Source of the DNA: Atriophallophorus winterbourni
Taxonomy: Eukaryota; Platyhelminthes; Trematoda; Plagiorchiida; Microphallidae
Length of the DNA: 64,000 bases
Direction: 5' to 3'
Assembly: GCA_013407085.1 (NCBI GenBank)
Contig: JACCGJ010020221.1
Span: forward strand, 21,213 to 85,212
Shown: piece by piece, positions 33,601 to 45,436 of the stretch
How the letters are laid out: every line of letters starts with the position of its first letter
How positions within the stretch are numbered: position 1 is the first letter of the stretch
Program-made: the position numbers and the translations under genes
The notes under the pieces: generated by a model
Seen by the model: only the letters and a program-made list of their open reading frames with translations
The model's database searches: none
Told to the model about the DNA's origin: nothing

Positions 33601-36600
33601 ACCTTTGGTATGACGAAGCTTCTGATTCAAAAGCGAAACGTTACCGATTCATTACAAACCTTACTTTTTATGATTATGATTCCATGATCGGTCACGAACA
33701 TTTTCTATTACATTGTTAACGCGGTTAAAGTTGAACATTTAAAAAAATTCAAATGATTGTAATGCATGAAATTAAAATGGACTAAATTACGCTCGCATCT
33801 GTGGTTAGCACCAGATTATGGAGATGTTACCTCATCCAAGTTATTGACCTGGCTTAACAAATTCGACCTCTTCGACTTTCAGGCCTTCGATATACGGCTT
33901 AATAACACGTCGATATTGCCAAAATCGACGCTACATCTATCGTATACATGTTTCATTGAAACTATACCACAAATAGGAAATTTAAGTTCCGTCGCATATC
34001 GTGAGTTACTTTCGGCACGTCTTCGGCCTTTTTCGATTCTAGTATGAGGTTCCTGGAAGTCTGGGAACAAGTCAGTCTAAACTAGCTCTGCTTGGATCTG
34101 GAAAACATCATCACATTTGTCTCTCAAAGTGAATTCACAAAGCAGCGCATGATGGTCAATACGAAATGATTTTGATATCAAACACAAATTTCGAATTTAA
34201 TTATGGAGTAGCATTTGGAACTCATAAACGTGGTTGCGAAAATGCTTTCAAACTTACAAGATAAAACAAGTGAGACGAAAACGGTCAAAAGCAAGGGAAA
34301 TTCGTGATCCACTAGAAATATTGCAAGGAGTACGACAATAATAGTGACCAAAAGCAATCCCATCGCGATGCAGTTGAGTGCGTTGGTTGCCACCTCATGC
34401 CACTGTGCGATGTTAACTTTGGAATGTAAAGAGATCGATGGATTAGTTGAAAATATGAGCAAATCAAGATCGATTATAGAACATCTCGCAATTATGACCA
34501 ATACACTAAAATTTCCCTAAAGGTGGGCCAGGTTAAATTAGGAGTAGACCGAAGCCATATTAATCATGGTGAACACAGATGGAGCTTAAAAAATGAAATA
34601 ATTTACATTGACTCAGGTGTAGAAATAATTTTTCTTTTGTAGTTTGGAGTGTGCATCGAATCGGAATGTGTAAAATTGACGTGGTTAATTTTCAGTTCAG
34701 TTCAAAAACCTAGCAATTCAACTAAAAAAGCGACGCATACGACGTGATTTCTTGATGTTGAATGCAGCATGACTATAAATTTATTAGAAATTTACCATTA
34801 TAATGTGAAAGTATCTCGTGTTATAGATCCATAAAAGTGTGTTCCGAGATTCAAGAAATATTTAGTATTTTTATAAAATTACGAATATTGATTTGCTTGA
34901 CCAAAGAACAAAATATGCAAAACTGTCTTAGTTAGAGTACCATTAATTGCGCACAATCAAATTATATTTATAGAGTACCAGAATCACTGTATTTTGATCG
35001 GACTTCTTTCCACACATTTAATCATTACCAACGTAGGTATGAGCAACCTCTCAAAATATTTCAAATGGTAGCTACTAACTTTTCATTAGTAATCTAAGTT
35101 TAGAAACATCTTGAACTGATCATCAAAGCGAAGTGGTCTCAAGCAGCTTTGTATAACAGAGAGTTCAGCAATACAACAGGAATAAAATTGTATGAGAGTA
35201 AGTAGGAGTACGCGATGAATTTTTATATTCAATAATCCGTCAATTTAAACTATGCATCGCTAATCCACGTTGGTGGACAAATTAACGAATGTTCGCCCTA
35301 CTACGATAGCGTACAGAATGAAAAAATGGTCGTATTTCAAAATATCTAATCTATGGTGTGCTGAAATCCAAATGTCGACTGTTGGGCAGACCGCATTTTC
35401 ATGATTCAAGATTCAAATACGTTTGCAAAACATCTATGAAAGATCTCGGCATTGACTCTACGTGTTGGGTGATTGTTTAAAGCGTCATACTCAAGCCTAG
35501 GAAGAGCGGATACAGCTCATCACTGCGGAATTTGGATCATGCCGCCGGCGTGCAACTGACTTTGATCGACCTAGTACTCCCTATTGCTGTAAGCTCTGTG
35601 AGAGAAAGCTTAAAAATGACCTCAGGAATGCAACATTCCGCATGTCATTTGACCGTATTTTATGTTTTCCCTGCTGATTTATTCATAGCTTGTAACAGAA
35701 CAACTAAACTTATAATAAATGTAAACTTCCAATAAATCTTCAAATACAAGCATGAGATTCATGTTAGTGCTAAGATTACTTCATAAGAATATATTCAATA
35801 TCACTACATGGCATTCAATTTCACGAAACTTCATCAAAATGTTCTCGCAAAATCGATTTGTGAAATAGTGATTGATTGAAGTGGAAAACATGCAATAAAA
35901 CCAAAAAATATATACATTCGAGATCAAAATGTACAAAAGGCCTTCAAATTGAAAAATGTGGTTTTTGGTGTGTTGTTGTTGGCCTCCTTCGGTCGATGTC
36001 GACCATGGATGTACATCACAATCGCGTGAATGTTCATGTTCTACAGCTTTTCGAATGACTAAACAGTCCGATTCGGGAAGAACAATTTCTCCCGCAGTGC
36101 TAGTAACGAAAGTCAGATCTCGGTTGTATTGCATCAGTTGCACGCTGGCGGCGTGATCTGCGTTCAGCAGCCAAGAGCTGTATCTGCTCCTCCTCCGCTT
36201 TACACAATGCCTCCAATGTGAGCGGTCAAGAGCAAGTTCTTCCCAACTCGCCGGGTCAATGATAAGAGCTTTCATATCTCTTTTGAAAACGTCTTTGTAC
36301 CGCAAGTGCGGTCTGCCCAATGGTCGACTTCCTAATTGCAACTCACCATGGAGTAGATCTTTCGGAATATGACGATTTTAAATTCTGTAGACATGACCAA
36401 GCCACCACAGGCGGCGCTGACGTAACAGGATGAACATGCTCTGTAGACCAGCTTTTGAAAGCACTTCAGCTTTAGTCACTCTGTCCACCCACGATATGTT
36501 CAAGATACGACGGATGCTTCGTAGATGGAAAGCATTCAGCTTCCATTCGTGTCTTGCGTGGGTGGTACAGGTTTCACTGCCGTACAGTAAAGCATTTAGT

Positions 36601-39600
36601 AAGCACGCGCTGTATACCATCATCTTTGTTTTTACAGTCAGCTTGCGATTACCCCAAACACGAGAGTTCAAACGGGACAGAATGACAGCTGCTCTGCCAA
36701 TCCGCTTATCAATCTCCGTGACTAGCGAGAGGTTATCCCCAATGGTTGAACCAAGATATGTGAACTGATGTACTGATTCAAGCTGACAGTTTCCAACAGT
36801 GATGATTGGAGGCGATACAGTCCCGTGACGAAGGACTTTGGTTTTGCTCATGCTGATTGTAAGCCCAATGTCTTTGCATGCCGACGAAAAACAGTCCATT
36901 AGAGACTGGAGGTTCTTTTGGGAGTGAGCAATAAAGGCTGCATCGTCGGCAAACAGTAGGTCACGGATTAGCACATTTCGTGCCTTGATTTGTGCTCTCG
37001 ACCGGTTCAGGTTGAAAAGCTTGCCATCACTTCGCGTGCGTAGGTAAATACCTTCTGCTCTCGTCCTGAAAGCGTGCTTCAGAAGCAGAGCAAAGAAAAT
37101 GCCGAACAGCGTGGGAGCAAGAACACACCCTTGTTTAACACCTCAGCGAATTTCAAAGGCTTCTGAGCTGAACAGTTAAAATATATTGAGCCCTTCATGC
37201 CTGAGTGGAACGAAATAACGAGCTTGAGCAGTCTTGGGGGCAGCCTATCTGGTGTGTAGATTGAAATTAATCCCTCCGGAAATAAGTAAGCACTTTGCAC
37301 CCCAACATTATACATCTGGCAGTATTATAGGCCCGAAACAAGATAAAAATATGATCTTAAAATTGAGTGGTAAACATTGATTGAATTTGAAGCCGCGTGG
37401 TGCTTGAAATATCCAAACCGTTGAAATTACACTAACCCGCAATACACACATGATTACGGAATAACGCGTGGTCTTGCGTCTTTTCACACTTTTGCACCAT
37501 ATACACTCCCTATAACGGTTTCTATTTCTAGAAAATGGAAAGTGATCCGGTTGAGTAAACTTATTCATTTGCAAGCATCACACACACAAGTACACACCAC
37601 AATGCATGTAAATGAAGATATTTGTTCGTGAAGATGGGTGTAACCCAATCTCCATGAGTTTTTGTCATATGTGATTGAACACGTCGGTCGTACCGACCTT
37701 AGGCAATTGTGGTTTACAGGTTGAATTTATCGCTGATTAAAATTTGAACGAAACATCACAGATCTTTCAGACCCTTATGAATGACTTATTCATCAGAATT
37801 GATGAAAAATTAAATCTCCTGCTATGTTTTTGTCTCACCGGACTGCCGATCCACATCTAGGTCTTGTATCACCAAACGGCAATGTTTGTCTGACTTTTAC
37901 TGTTTCAAGATGTTACTTTACCTGGCGTTGAACTCATGCAGGTTTTCAGTCGTAGTTCCAGAAGCTCGTGGCTGGCTTTGATTGTGAAATATCGAAAAGG
38001 AATTAGTTCGTTCTATTCCAAAAATGTTTGTCTTGATTTTATAAAAATAGTGGATTCGAATTCAACTTTCCCCTGATTCCAGCCACGCCCAACATGAGAA
38101 CAACAGCGTGAGTCCGGTCTAAGGGTGGTTGTTTCACTTGGAACTATTTGCCTGAAGAAATCACACGATCAGAATCTGTTGAGGTTTTCGCTTCCAAACT
38201 CGATGAGTTTATGACGAACCATGTGGTATGTGACTGTTCTTATTAATTTTTGAGATATTTCATATTTTTTATATATTCCATATACCTTGTCATCCTATGG
38301 TTATTGTTAAGCTTACTGCTTTTTCTACCATAAAATTTCATGAGTTCTGAGTTTGTGGCATTACGCAGCTACAATAATCGCTCAGACTTACGTCAAAATA
38401 AAGTCAATCATCAAGTCAGATCGTGAATTGAGGAAGCTCATAGCCATCAATCAAGTGACCGTGTGCTTCACATAATCACGTGTTTTCAAGTTACAAAGAA
38501 ATTTGCAAAATGTCACTCGACTAAAACGCAGAAACAGTGATACATTTTTGAAAATTCAGCACAGTTACCTAAGATTGATTGACAACTAACATCTCTCGCT
38601 CAGCGAAATCTTGTTAGTTCATAGTGAATATTCTGACTCCAAGTCTAAAAAAGATAATCACTGTGTGTTGCACACATATTGGGAAACGGTAGGTATTGTG
38701 GTTGGGTATTTAGAAGAATAAGCCATCTACATAAGGGTTTCCACAAAGTGATATCTCAGCCAATCATTTATGGATCATTACTTGTTGTTTGTAATGACCT
38801 TGGACGGTCGATGCCGAACTTGGATGTACATCATAATACAAATCGTTTCACATGATTATTCACCGTGAGTTGAGTAACAAACAATCTCCAAAGTATTTTA
38901 GCGGAACGCAGTGCTCGGTCGTTTGGTGGTGTCTGTATAGAGTAGACGTGTTATCCAGTAAACGGCAAACAGCAGCGTCGACTCGTTCTCTATTCGAAGA
39001 TGACGCTTAAGACCGCTTCCGACGTGAGCATTCAAAAGAAAACTCCTTCTAACACGTACGGTTACAATTCTTTTACAATGATCGTGGTACAACAAGTGAG
39101 ACCGACTTGAAGGTCGGAAGCTTGTTCTTAAGTTCCTATAGACTGTTTCTCTGGACAAATCTTTATTTCCATTCTACAGGGATGGCCCAGTCATTGTACG
39201 CGATACTAATGCGGAAGACCGATTTCAGAGAGCATTTCTATCAATTCTCGATATTTTTAAGATGAAACGGCTAATTAGGAGTGGGCAAGAGAGTACTGTA
39301 TGTATGCATGAAAGCACAAGTCTGATCCAGGCAAAGTGCCGCACAGTCAAAGACTGCACGTGGGCTAAGATAATGTCAGGTTGCCCGGGCCTAGACAGAT
39401 ATGAGGGGGGAGATAGACATAGTAGTGAGACTGCAGCCTGTTTCAGCATGCAGCTCACTACGTCTGGTCAATCAATTTAGCACGGTGTTAGCCGCACCTC
39501 ACAAAGTACTGCACGATTGCACATCCGTACTGTTTAATCACCTTCCCCGCTGTAACCATCTGTAATGATTTAAAGGAAGTGTTGGCTGGTCTTCAACTGT

Positions 39601-42600
39601 AAAATTTACACTTGTCTAGAGTGAAAGTTCTACGCATTTCCATTTCATGTCTTGCGCCGATGGCACAGGATTTGCTACAATACTGTGAAGCATTTAGTAC
39701 ACACACGCTGTTCACTATGTAGTTTTGTCTTTCTGTGGTTTTCTTAGGTATGGGAGGTCAAACAATATAAAATAACATTTGCTCGCAGTAGCAAAAATTG
39801 ATAGGTTTCAAAAACGATGAAGGACAGAAACTTGTTGTCTTGCACATGCTGATAAATAGCATACTGACGAAAGGCATGCCATTAGAGTCTGATACTTCTC
39901 TTGAAATGAACCAAGATCACTTTATCGTAGGCAAAAAGGGACGGATTAGCACACCTCGTATGCCAGTTTATGATCGCAAAAGGATGAAATTAAAGAGCAT
40001 GCTATCGAATGGGCAACTAGAAACCAGAACCAATTATTCACCTTAAATCGGTTTATAATGTGGTCCATCATTCATTCGATGCTGAAGTCACTTAATACAG
40101 CAAATAATGACCATTAACAATGTCGGGCACCAGCTTAATGAGGAAAACAAAATGACACATATTCGAAGCTAATCTATGGTACAAATCAGAAAGCGGGGAT
40201 TTGACATGCTAGAAACTTATTTTTCACACGTTATTAAATGGCGACTGGTGGTGGGAGAGGAAAGTCGATACTTTAGTGAATGGTTAGTAACAAACAGAAA
40301 ATATACGAGGTCGAATACTAGAAATTGTTAGTAACAATACCCATGGAGATTGAACAAAAAATTCGTATTTGCATGCATTTTCATCACACACACGACGACC
40401 GTTTTCGTGCTGCTTGCATCCATCAGGTAGGAACACTACGATCAGGATCAGCAAGACTGTTGTTGTTGGCCTCCTTCGGTCGATGTCGACCATGGATGTA
40501 CATCACAATCGATGAATTTTCATGTTCTACAGCTTTTGGAATGACTAAACAGTCCGATTCGGGAGGAACAATCTCTCCCGTAGCGCTTGAAACGACTAGA
40601 AACAGTTAAGAAATGGTAATGAAGGTTTGAACCTGCAAGTCACTGTTGAATAAAGCTGACACGACCAACTTGTTCATTCACGTGTTCGATGATAAAAGGG
40701 CGATAAAGTAGAACTGGTATTCGTGTCTAATACGAAACTTAACAAACGAAATTTCCGGATTTTAAAATATTTTCACCAAAGCTAGCGAAATCTTAAAATG
40801 ATTCATACCCTTTTCGGGATTTCTCATCAAGCTATACAATACAAGCGTAAGAAAATAGAAATTGATTTGAAAGCCTGAAAACGTGTTCTCAGTCATTTGC
40901 ACGTTTCCTCACACCGTGTCTCGAAGAGTTGGCTGGAACAACTTGCGGACAGTTGAGGTGATTGCAATAAAAACATTTAGACTAAATTTATGCGTTCAAA
41001 TACGACTAGTTCGTGGCCAACATCCATATCGTCCAATCAATTTTATGTAACAGCACGTGACATCGAATCTTATATACTGGTTGACGTTGATCAGATCTAG
41101 TTATAATATTCTTACACTTCTTGAATCGTAAAGCTTGATGAGAAATACCGAATAGGAATTCTTTCGATGAAAATTTGGAAATTTTTAGTCAGATTTATAC
41201 ACGTTTAATAAAAGAAGATCCGTACATGGACTCTCAAAACGATCACGTTGTGCGATAATTTTCACATCCGGTGGGTAGCTAACAACAAAGGATTAAATTC
41301 AGACATTCGAGCTTCTAATCTTGTTTGAGGAATGCAACGACAATTGATGTTTTCAAATCGAAATTGGATGCATACATCAAACAAAACCCTGAATTTGGCC
41401 CGGTGTATTGAAGCAACATGAACCCAGAAAAATATTAACAATGTGATTTTGATTAAATTGTTCTTTTTGCAATAGTTGTCATCCAATGGTACGTGTAAAG
41501 CATTAGCTTTTTATCACCACAAAATCTTGATTCTTGAATGGTTTGTCACGTGATTGAGTACAAAAATAAGATTGAAGTAGCTACAATAAAAAGTTCAAAA
41601 TATTGCGAAGCAAAATATATATAAAAATTGGACAGCGCTATGTGTTGCTCGAATTCCAATATACGTACACTCCACAACCTGGTTTCTATCAGTTTGTAAT
41701 CTTCGCTTTAAAGCCGTTAATGAAGAGGGTTCTCACGAACGCCCCGGTGTTCAAATATAGAAACACAGTGTGTCGTTCGACTCTTCTAAAAATAATCAAT
41801 GTATTGTGCCATGCAGATACTCAAAACTCATTCCACATCAAACAGTTTCTATGTTATTGATTGGAAGTACTTTCAGCAGTATTACAATGTCGCAAGATGG
41901 CTTATTGGCTGAACAAAGTTCCATTTGAATTAACAGGAAATAAACTCGATACACGTATTAAATTGAATTTGCGGTTCAGAAAAGTCATCTGCCAAACAGG
42001 AGCAACCTTAAAATTCTCGAATATTGGGAACCAGAAAACAGAAATCACAATAGCAGAAACAGTATCGTTGATATGTCTACATTTGTTGACATGTTCTCAC
42101 AGTCTGCTCAAATGAGTGATAATAAACTATCGCGGAGTAGCGGGAACTTACGTTATTCCCATTTTCACAAACAAATCATAATAATGGCTATGGATATCCT
42201 TTCGTATGTTTACTGTTAACACATGTATGGACGAAATCAAAATAATTAATCAAATCAACATGGGATATTTTTCTGTGGGCTGTGCGGCATTTAATCACAA
42301 CTTAGTAATGAGCCAGGGGCAAAAACAACGGCATAATCTTCAGGTAAACTCAATCTGCATCTATCAGTTCACCTACTCCTGTGGTGCGGGATAAATTAAC
42401 CACGTGAGCGGAAAACAGCAAAGCGGATGCTTAATCGTCATTCAAGTTGATGGAAGGAAATTAGTTGTAACAAGACAATCATTTCGATCATATTCCATCT
42501 GATTGAAATAGCCCAAAGAGTTCTCAATCGTTTGCATACACATCTCTCACAAACCATCAATTAAAATTGACTGGAGCATTTTCGGGATGAATGAAGCGAT

Positions 42601-43012
42601 GGTCAGCAAAATATTTCGATCAGAAACATTTAGTATGTGAAACGAAACGAAACAAACGAAACAGATTAGTTACGCCACACTGGTTCCTACATAAAGGTGT
42701 GATATTGATCAAATTCTATTTTTAATTCCTTCATGTATTGTAGGGTTTTAGATAATTTACTGAAAAGGAAATCCTTCGCTATAAACCCGTACTACGTTAA
42801 ATCGCTAAATACACTCGTAAAACAATATCAGTGGAATAGACCATCGAAAAAATCAATGAGATCAGGTTTGACTTACGATCGAACTTGTTCTTATCACGGT
42901 TGTCGCCCACTACTGCGCAAATCAGCCAGTAGATGGCAGTAAATATTCCCGCAAGTAACACAAAATGTGGTCGGTTTTTCGCTAGTGTTAACTGCTCATG
43001 AACCGTGCTCAT
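30682..43012 (-). CDS. four-transmembrane protein, claudin/PMP22-like
   Basis: Five minus-strand exons join in phase 1 throughout: 43012-42877, 37975-37922, 37889-37839, 34416-34258 and 30848-30682, giving 188 aa. Hydrophobic helices lie at about 17-37 (FVLLAGIFTAIYWLICAVV), 93-116 (GLLLVTIIVVLLAIFLV), 120-143 and 160-180 (ALVAVLLSLFIFALACL). The first extracellular loop has two cysteines nine residues apart (C58, C67), in LKTCMSSTPDKHC. This is the layout of the claudin/PMP22 superfamily, although the GLW part of the signature is absent. Such proteins form junctions or organise membranes. Introns are 4901, 32, 3422 and 3409 nt. All donors are GT; the acceptors are CAAAG, GTCAG, CAAAG and CACAG. 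The exon chain is inferred from phase and splice signals. Exons 1, 4 and 5 are the most secure. Confidence 0.7.
30849..34257 (-). other. intron 4 of the tetraspan gene
   Basis: Contains an AT-rich dinucleotide-like stretch at 32374-32412 and a less AT-rich block at about 33060-33620 that may be an unidentified repeat. No recognisable ORF. Confidence 0.55.
35376..35575 (+). mobile_element. LINE C-terminal fragment (family R)
   Basis: The plus strand reads KCRLLGRPHFHDSRFKYVC, KTSMKDLGIDSTCWVIV and NLDHAAGVQLTLIDL. It is a homologue of the minus-strand copy that lies 0.4 kb to the right. Confidence 0.65.
35970..37285 (-). mobile_element. LINE of family R, RT palm to 3' end
   Basis: The minus strand shows VKQGCVLAPTLFGIFFALLL, DLLFADDAAFIAHSQKN (active-site FADD), TYLGSTIGDNLS, NALLYGSETC, RLWWLGHVYRI and the C-terminal LGRPHLRYKDVFKRDMKALI. 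The main frame is 36974-36378 (198 codons) and continues in 36341-35781. The 3' end carries the palindrome GGTCGACATCGACC and a CCAACAACAACA tail. The endonuclease is missing, and one frame break and a stop are present. Clade not assigned. Confidence 0.75.
38127..38355 (+). mobile_element. CR1-like LINE 3' end fragment
   Basis: Begins at TTTCACTTGGAACTATTTGC and matches the E5 3' end through GACGAACCATG and CCTTGTCATCCT to CTACCATAAAATTTCATGAG, followed by a short TTCTGAG repeat. It is strongly 5'-truncated. Confidence 0.75.
38783..38850 (-). mobile_element. LINE family R, 3' terminal fragment (diverged)
   Basis: TTGTTGTTTGTAATGACC and GGTCGATGCCGAACTTGGAT match the 3' end near 36000 with several differences. 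Confidence 0.5.
39300..39526 (-). mobile_element. SINE-like repeat, near full-length
   Basis: Flanked by GTACTGT at 39293-39299 and 39527-39533, a probable 7-bp target duplication. Its tail (TATGTATGCATG on the plus strand) lies to the left. Confidence 0.8.
40449..40603 (-). mobile_element. LINE family R, 3' terminal fragment
   Basis: TTGTTGTTGGCCTCCTTCGG to CAATCTCTCCCGTAGCGCT is nearly identical to 35980-36105. It is 5'-truncated. Confidence 0.7.
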
Positions 43013-43020
43013 TTGAGCGA

Positions 43021-43042
43021 CTACAGTGGAATGAAAACACAG
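43021..43042 (-). other. splice acceptor 8 nt upstream of the tetraspan ATG
   Basis: The minus strand reads TGTTTTCATTCCACTGTAG followed by eight bases and ATG. A spliced-leader acceptor or a 5' UTR intron would both explain it. Confidence 0.35.
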
Positions 43043-44961
43043 TGCGAAATGACTCAGTGTGCATTGTTTAAAAACGTTGGAAAACTAGGCTGAAACGTGT
43101 GTATCCTATGAAAAATCATCATCACTTGATCAGGTGATTGCATAGCTTCGTTTTCTTGCACAATTACGCACGTGCATTGATAGAAAACCTTAACGTCAAC
43201 ACCAGCATCAACTTGTCAACACCACCTGTATATCGATCAATAACCAGAAAACTAGCTTCGCAACATGTGTAGGGAAAGAGAGAGACCGGGTGCAGTGTAA
43301 TGAGATATAGTATATTTCCTTTATGAATAACCAACTAACCCTAAAAGCTAAGAACTAAACTGTGATGTTTAATCACACCCAATTTTTCAATTGTATAATG
43401 TATATCGATTCCGACAATGTCGCTAAAAATGCTACACATCTGCTTATTAAAGGTTGCTTGAAAACAAATTCTGGAGCATGTTTTTATAGTGTAAATGAAG
43501 GAGGTGCCGTGGATGCTTAGTGTAATACGAATAAAAACCGCCGAAGTGTTTAACCACCATCTTTCATATAACGTATACTAGATTCATGGATTCAAAATTT
43601 TAAAAACTGATACTGCTTATTAGTAGTACACCATTCGAAATTGTTTTAAAACTGATCAATTGGTAATCTGGAATAGATGAGGAGTTAATGCTAATAGTAA
43701 TGGATTTCAAGAACTGCCAGCATTGTAGATATTTCATAAGGATAATCATCTATAAGAATCTTTCATGATAATTGATAGGTTTAGCGGACAACAATATTGT
43801 TTGGAAAAGGAAGAGAGAAACATCCAGCGAAGCAACAAAATCTATCCATGACCTTAAAAGTACATTTCACTAGACTATTTGGCCGAAATAAATGCACGAT
43901 TTCACTTAAATCTAAACGAAATTATGGAACCGATACCAGAAACAAGCTAACATCAAGGTTTGAACAATCGAGTAAAGATAACGTATTTTCTGTGTGACGA
44001 AAATGCCACAAACTTTTAGATTGCAGTTCAAGTTTTCCAACGATTGACCAACATTCTTCAGCTTAAATCAAATGTGTTGGAGAGAAATTTATTACATCCT
44101 AAATCATCAAACTTCGAGCAGGCCTCAAATAAGGAAACATAAATGGTGTAAAGTAAGTCACGGAATATTTCAGCCTTAACGATATGCTGTGCCGTGGAAG
44201 ATAATGTTAATCGTCTGCTAGAAGTTCTGGGTACAACAGACACTGAAAAAGAACCAAACAGCGTCGATAAACCAGGTTGCCAAAACTGTTACGAACGTGT
44301 TAAAAGATAATGGTACTCTCGTGTCGAATTGCATATTTATACGGAGGGACGTAGGCAACAATAGCTTGAATTCGTGCTAGAGGATTATATCGATGGAGGC
44401 TTGTAGGAGCATAAGAATAAGAACCGGAAATATCTACTCAAGTTAATTCTAAGGCATTCAAGGGGTAAGCAACATTGTGGAACGTGGTAAAAGCTAGTGT
44501 CAAAGGCCTGGCCATGGATTTACTCGCAGTGTTGGCGCCATCGTAAATCATTCTAGGGAACAGTGATTATTTTGACGCGCAGAACCTTTTCATCCTAAAA
44601 ACTCATATTGCATTTGTTCCACTTTCTTTTCAACGCATTTCCACTTTTGTCATCTTTCCTTGCATAACTGGTAGAAATGAATTTTCTTTCTTACGATGCC
44701 GTGCAGTATTATAGCTTTGGGAATGCTCAACAGCTTCGAGTGGATCCATTCGCGATCAATTATCAAATAAAAAACAATGTTGGCATGAACTTTCATTAGG
44801 CACTATCATAAATTGGCAGAGCCACAGTCTCATATTATCCTACATTTACAGTCAATGTCGGTCGTAAACACTCGAAAATAAAATGTTCCTTTCAAACCGA
44901 TTTTAGATGGCACGACCACGTAGGACCTCTTCCGCTGGCAAGCATGAAATCGGCATATAAC
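43043..44961. other. intergenic, no gene seen
   Basis: AT-rich sequence between the tetraspan gene and the SINE-like copy at 44962. Short ORFs show no recognisable motif. Confidence 0.5.
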
Positions 44962-45188
44962 ACGGATGTGCAATCGTGCAGTACTTCGTGCTGTGCGGCT
45001 AACACCGTGCTAAATTGATTGGCCAACTGTAGTGAGCTGAATGCTGAAACACGCTGGAGTCTCACTACCATTTCCTGTTCTGTTTTCTATCTCATATCAG
45101 TCTAGGCCTGGGCAACCTGACAGTATCTTAGCCCACGTGCAGTCTCTGACTGTGCGGCACTTTGCCTGGATCAGGCTTGTGCTTTCAT
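44962..45188 (+). mobile_element. SINE-like repeat, full-length sense copy
   Basis: Runs from CGGATGTGCAATCGTGCAG through TTGATTGGCCAACTGTAGTG to the 3' hairpin GCCTGGATCAGGC and CTTGTGCTTTCATAT. Internal hairpins include CAGTCTCTGACTG. It is useful as a reference for the family. Confidence 0.85.
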
Positions 45189-45436
45189 ATCATACTAATA
45201 TTGATATACATCTAATTCATTGGCAAAAGAAGACATGCCATTAAGTGGTATTTGCGTACAATATTTTCGTCTCATGGTCCCCGAAGCTGGATACCCTAGT
45301 GCATAACAATTAGGAATTGCCACCATTATAATACAAATTTATCGATATCATTATTATGTTCATCCATGTAACCAGGGAAAAAGTAAAAACATGGCTAAAA
45401 TATGTACATTTTCGCGTGAACAGAATAATCAATCAA

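Larger units (their letters stand above)
34417..37838 (-). other. intron 3 of the tetraspan gene
   Basis: Holds two LINE fragments of family R, one on each strand (35376-35575 and 35970-37285). The remainder is AT-rich and shows nothing else. Confidence 0.6.
37976..42876 (-). other. intron 1 of the tetraspan gene
   Basis: A 4.9-kb AT-rich intron with GTAAGT donor. It contains LINE 3' fragments (38127-38355, 38783-38850, 40449-40603) and a SINE-like copy (39300-39526). The remainder holds only short random ORFs. Confidence 0.6.

Noticed and set aside
44058..44260. possible minus-strand exon after a TTCTTTTTCAG acceptor
   Set aside because: Only one phase is open, no good donor follows, and the peptide has no convincing family. 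It does not connect in phase to the tetraspan gene.
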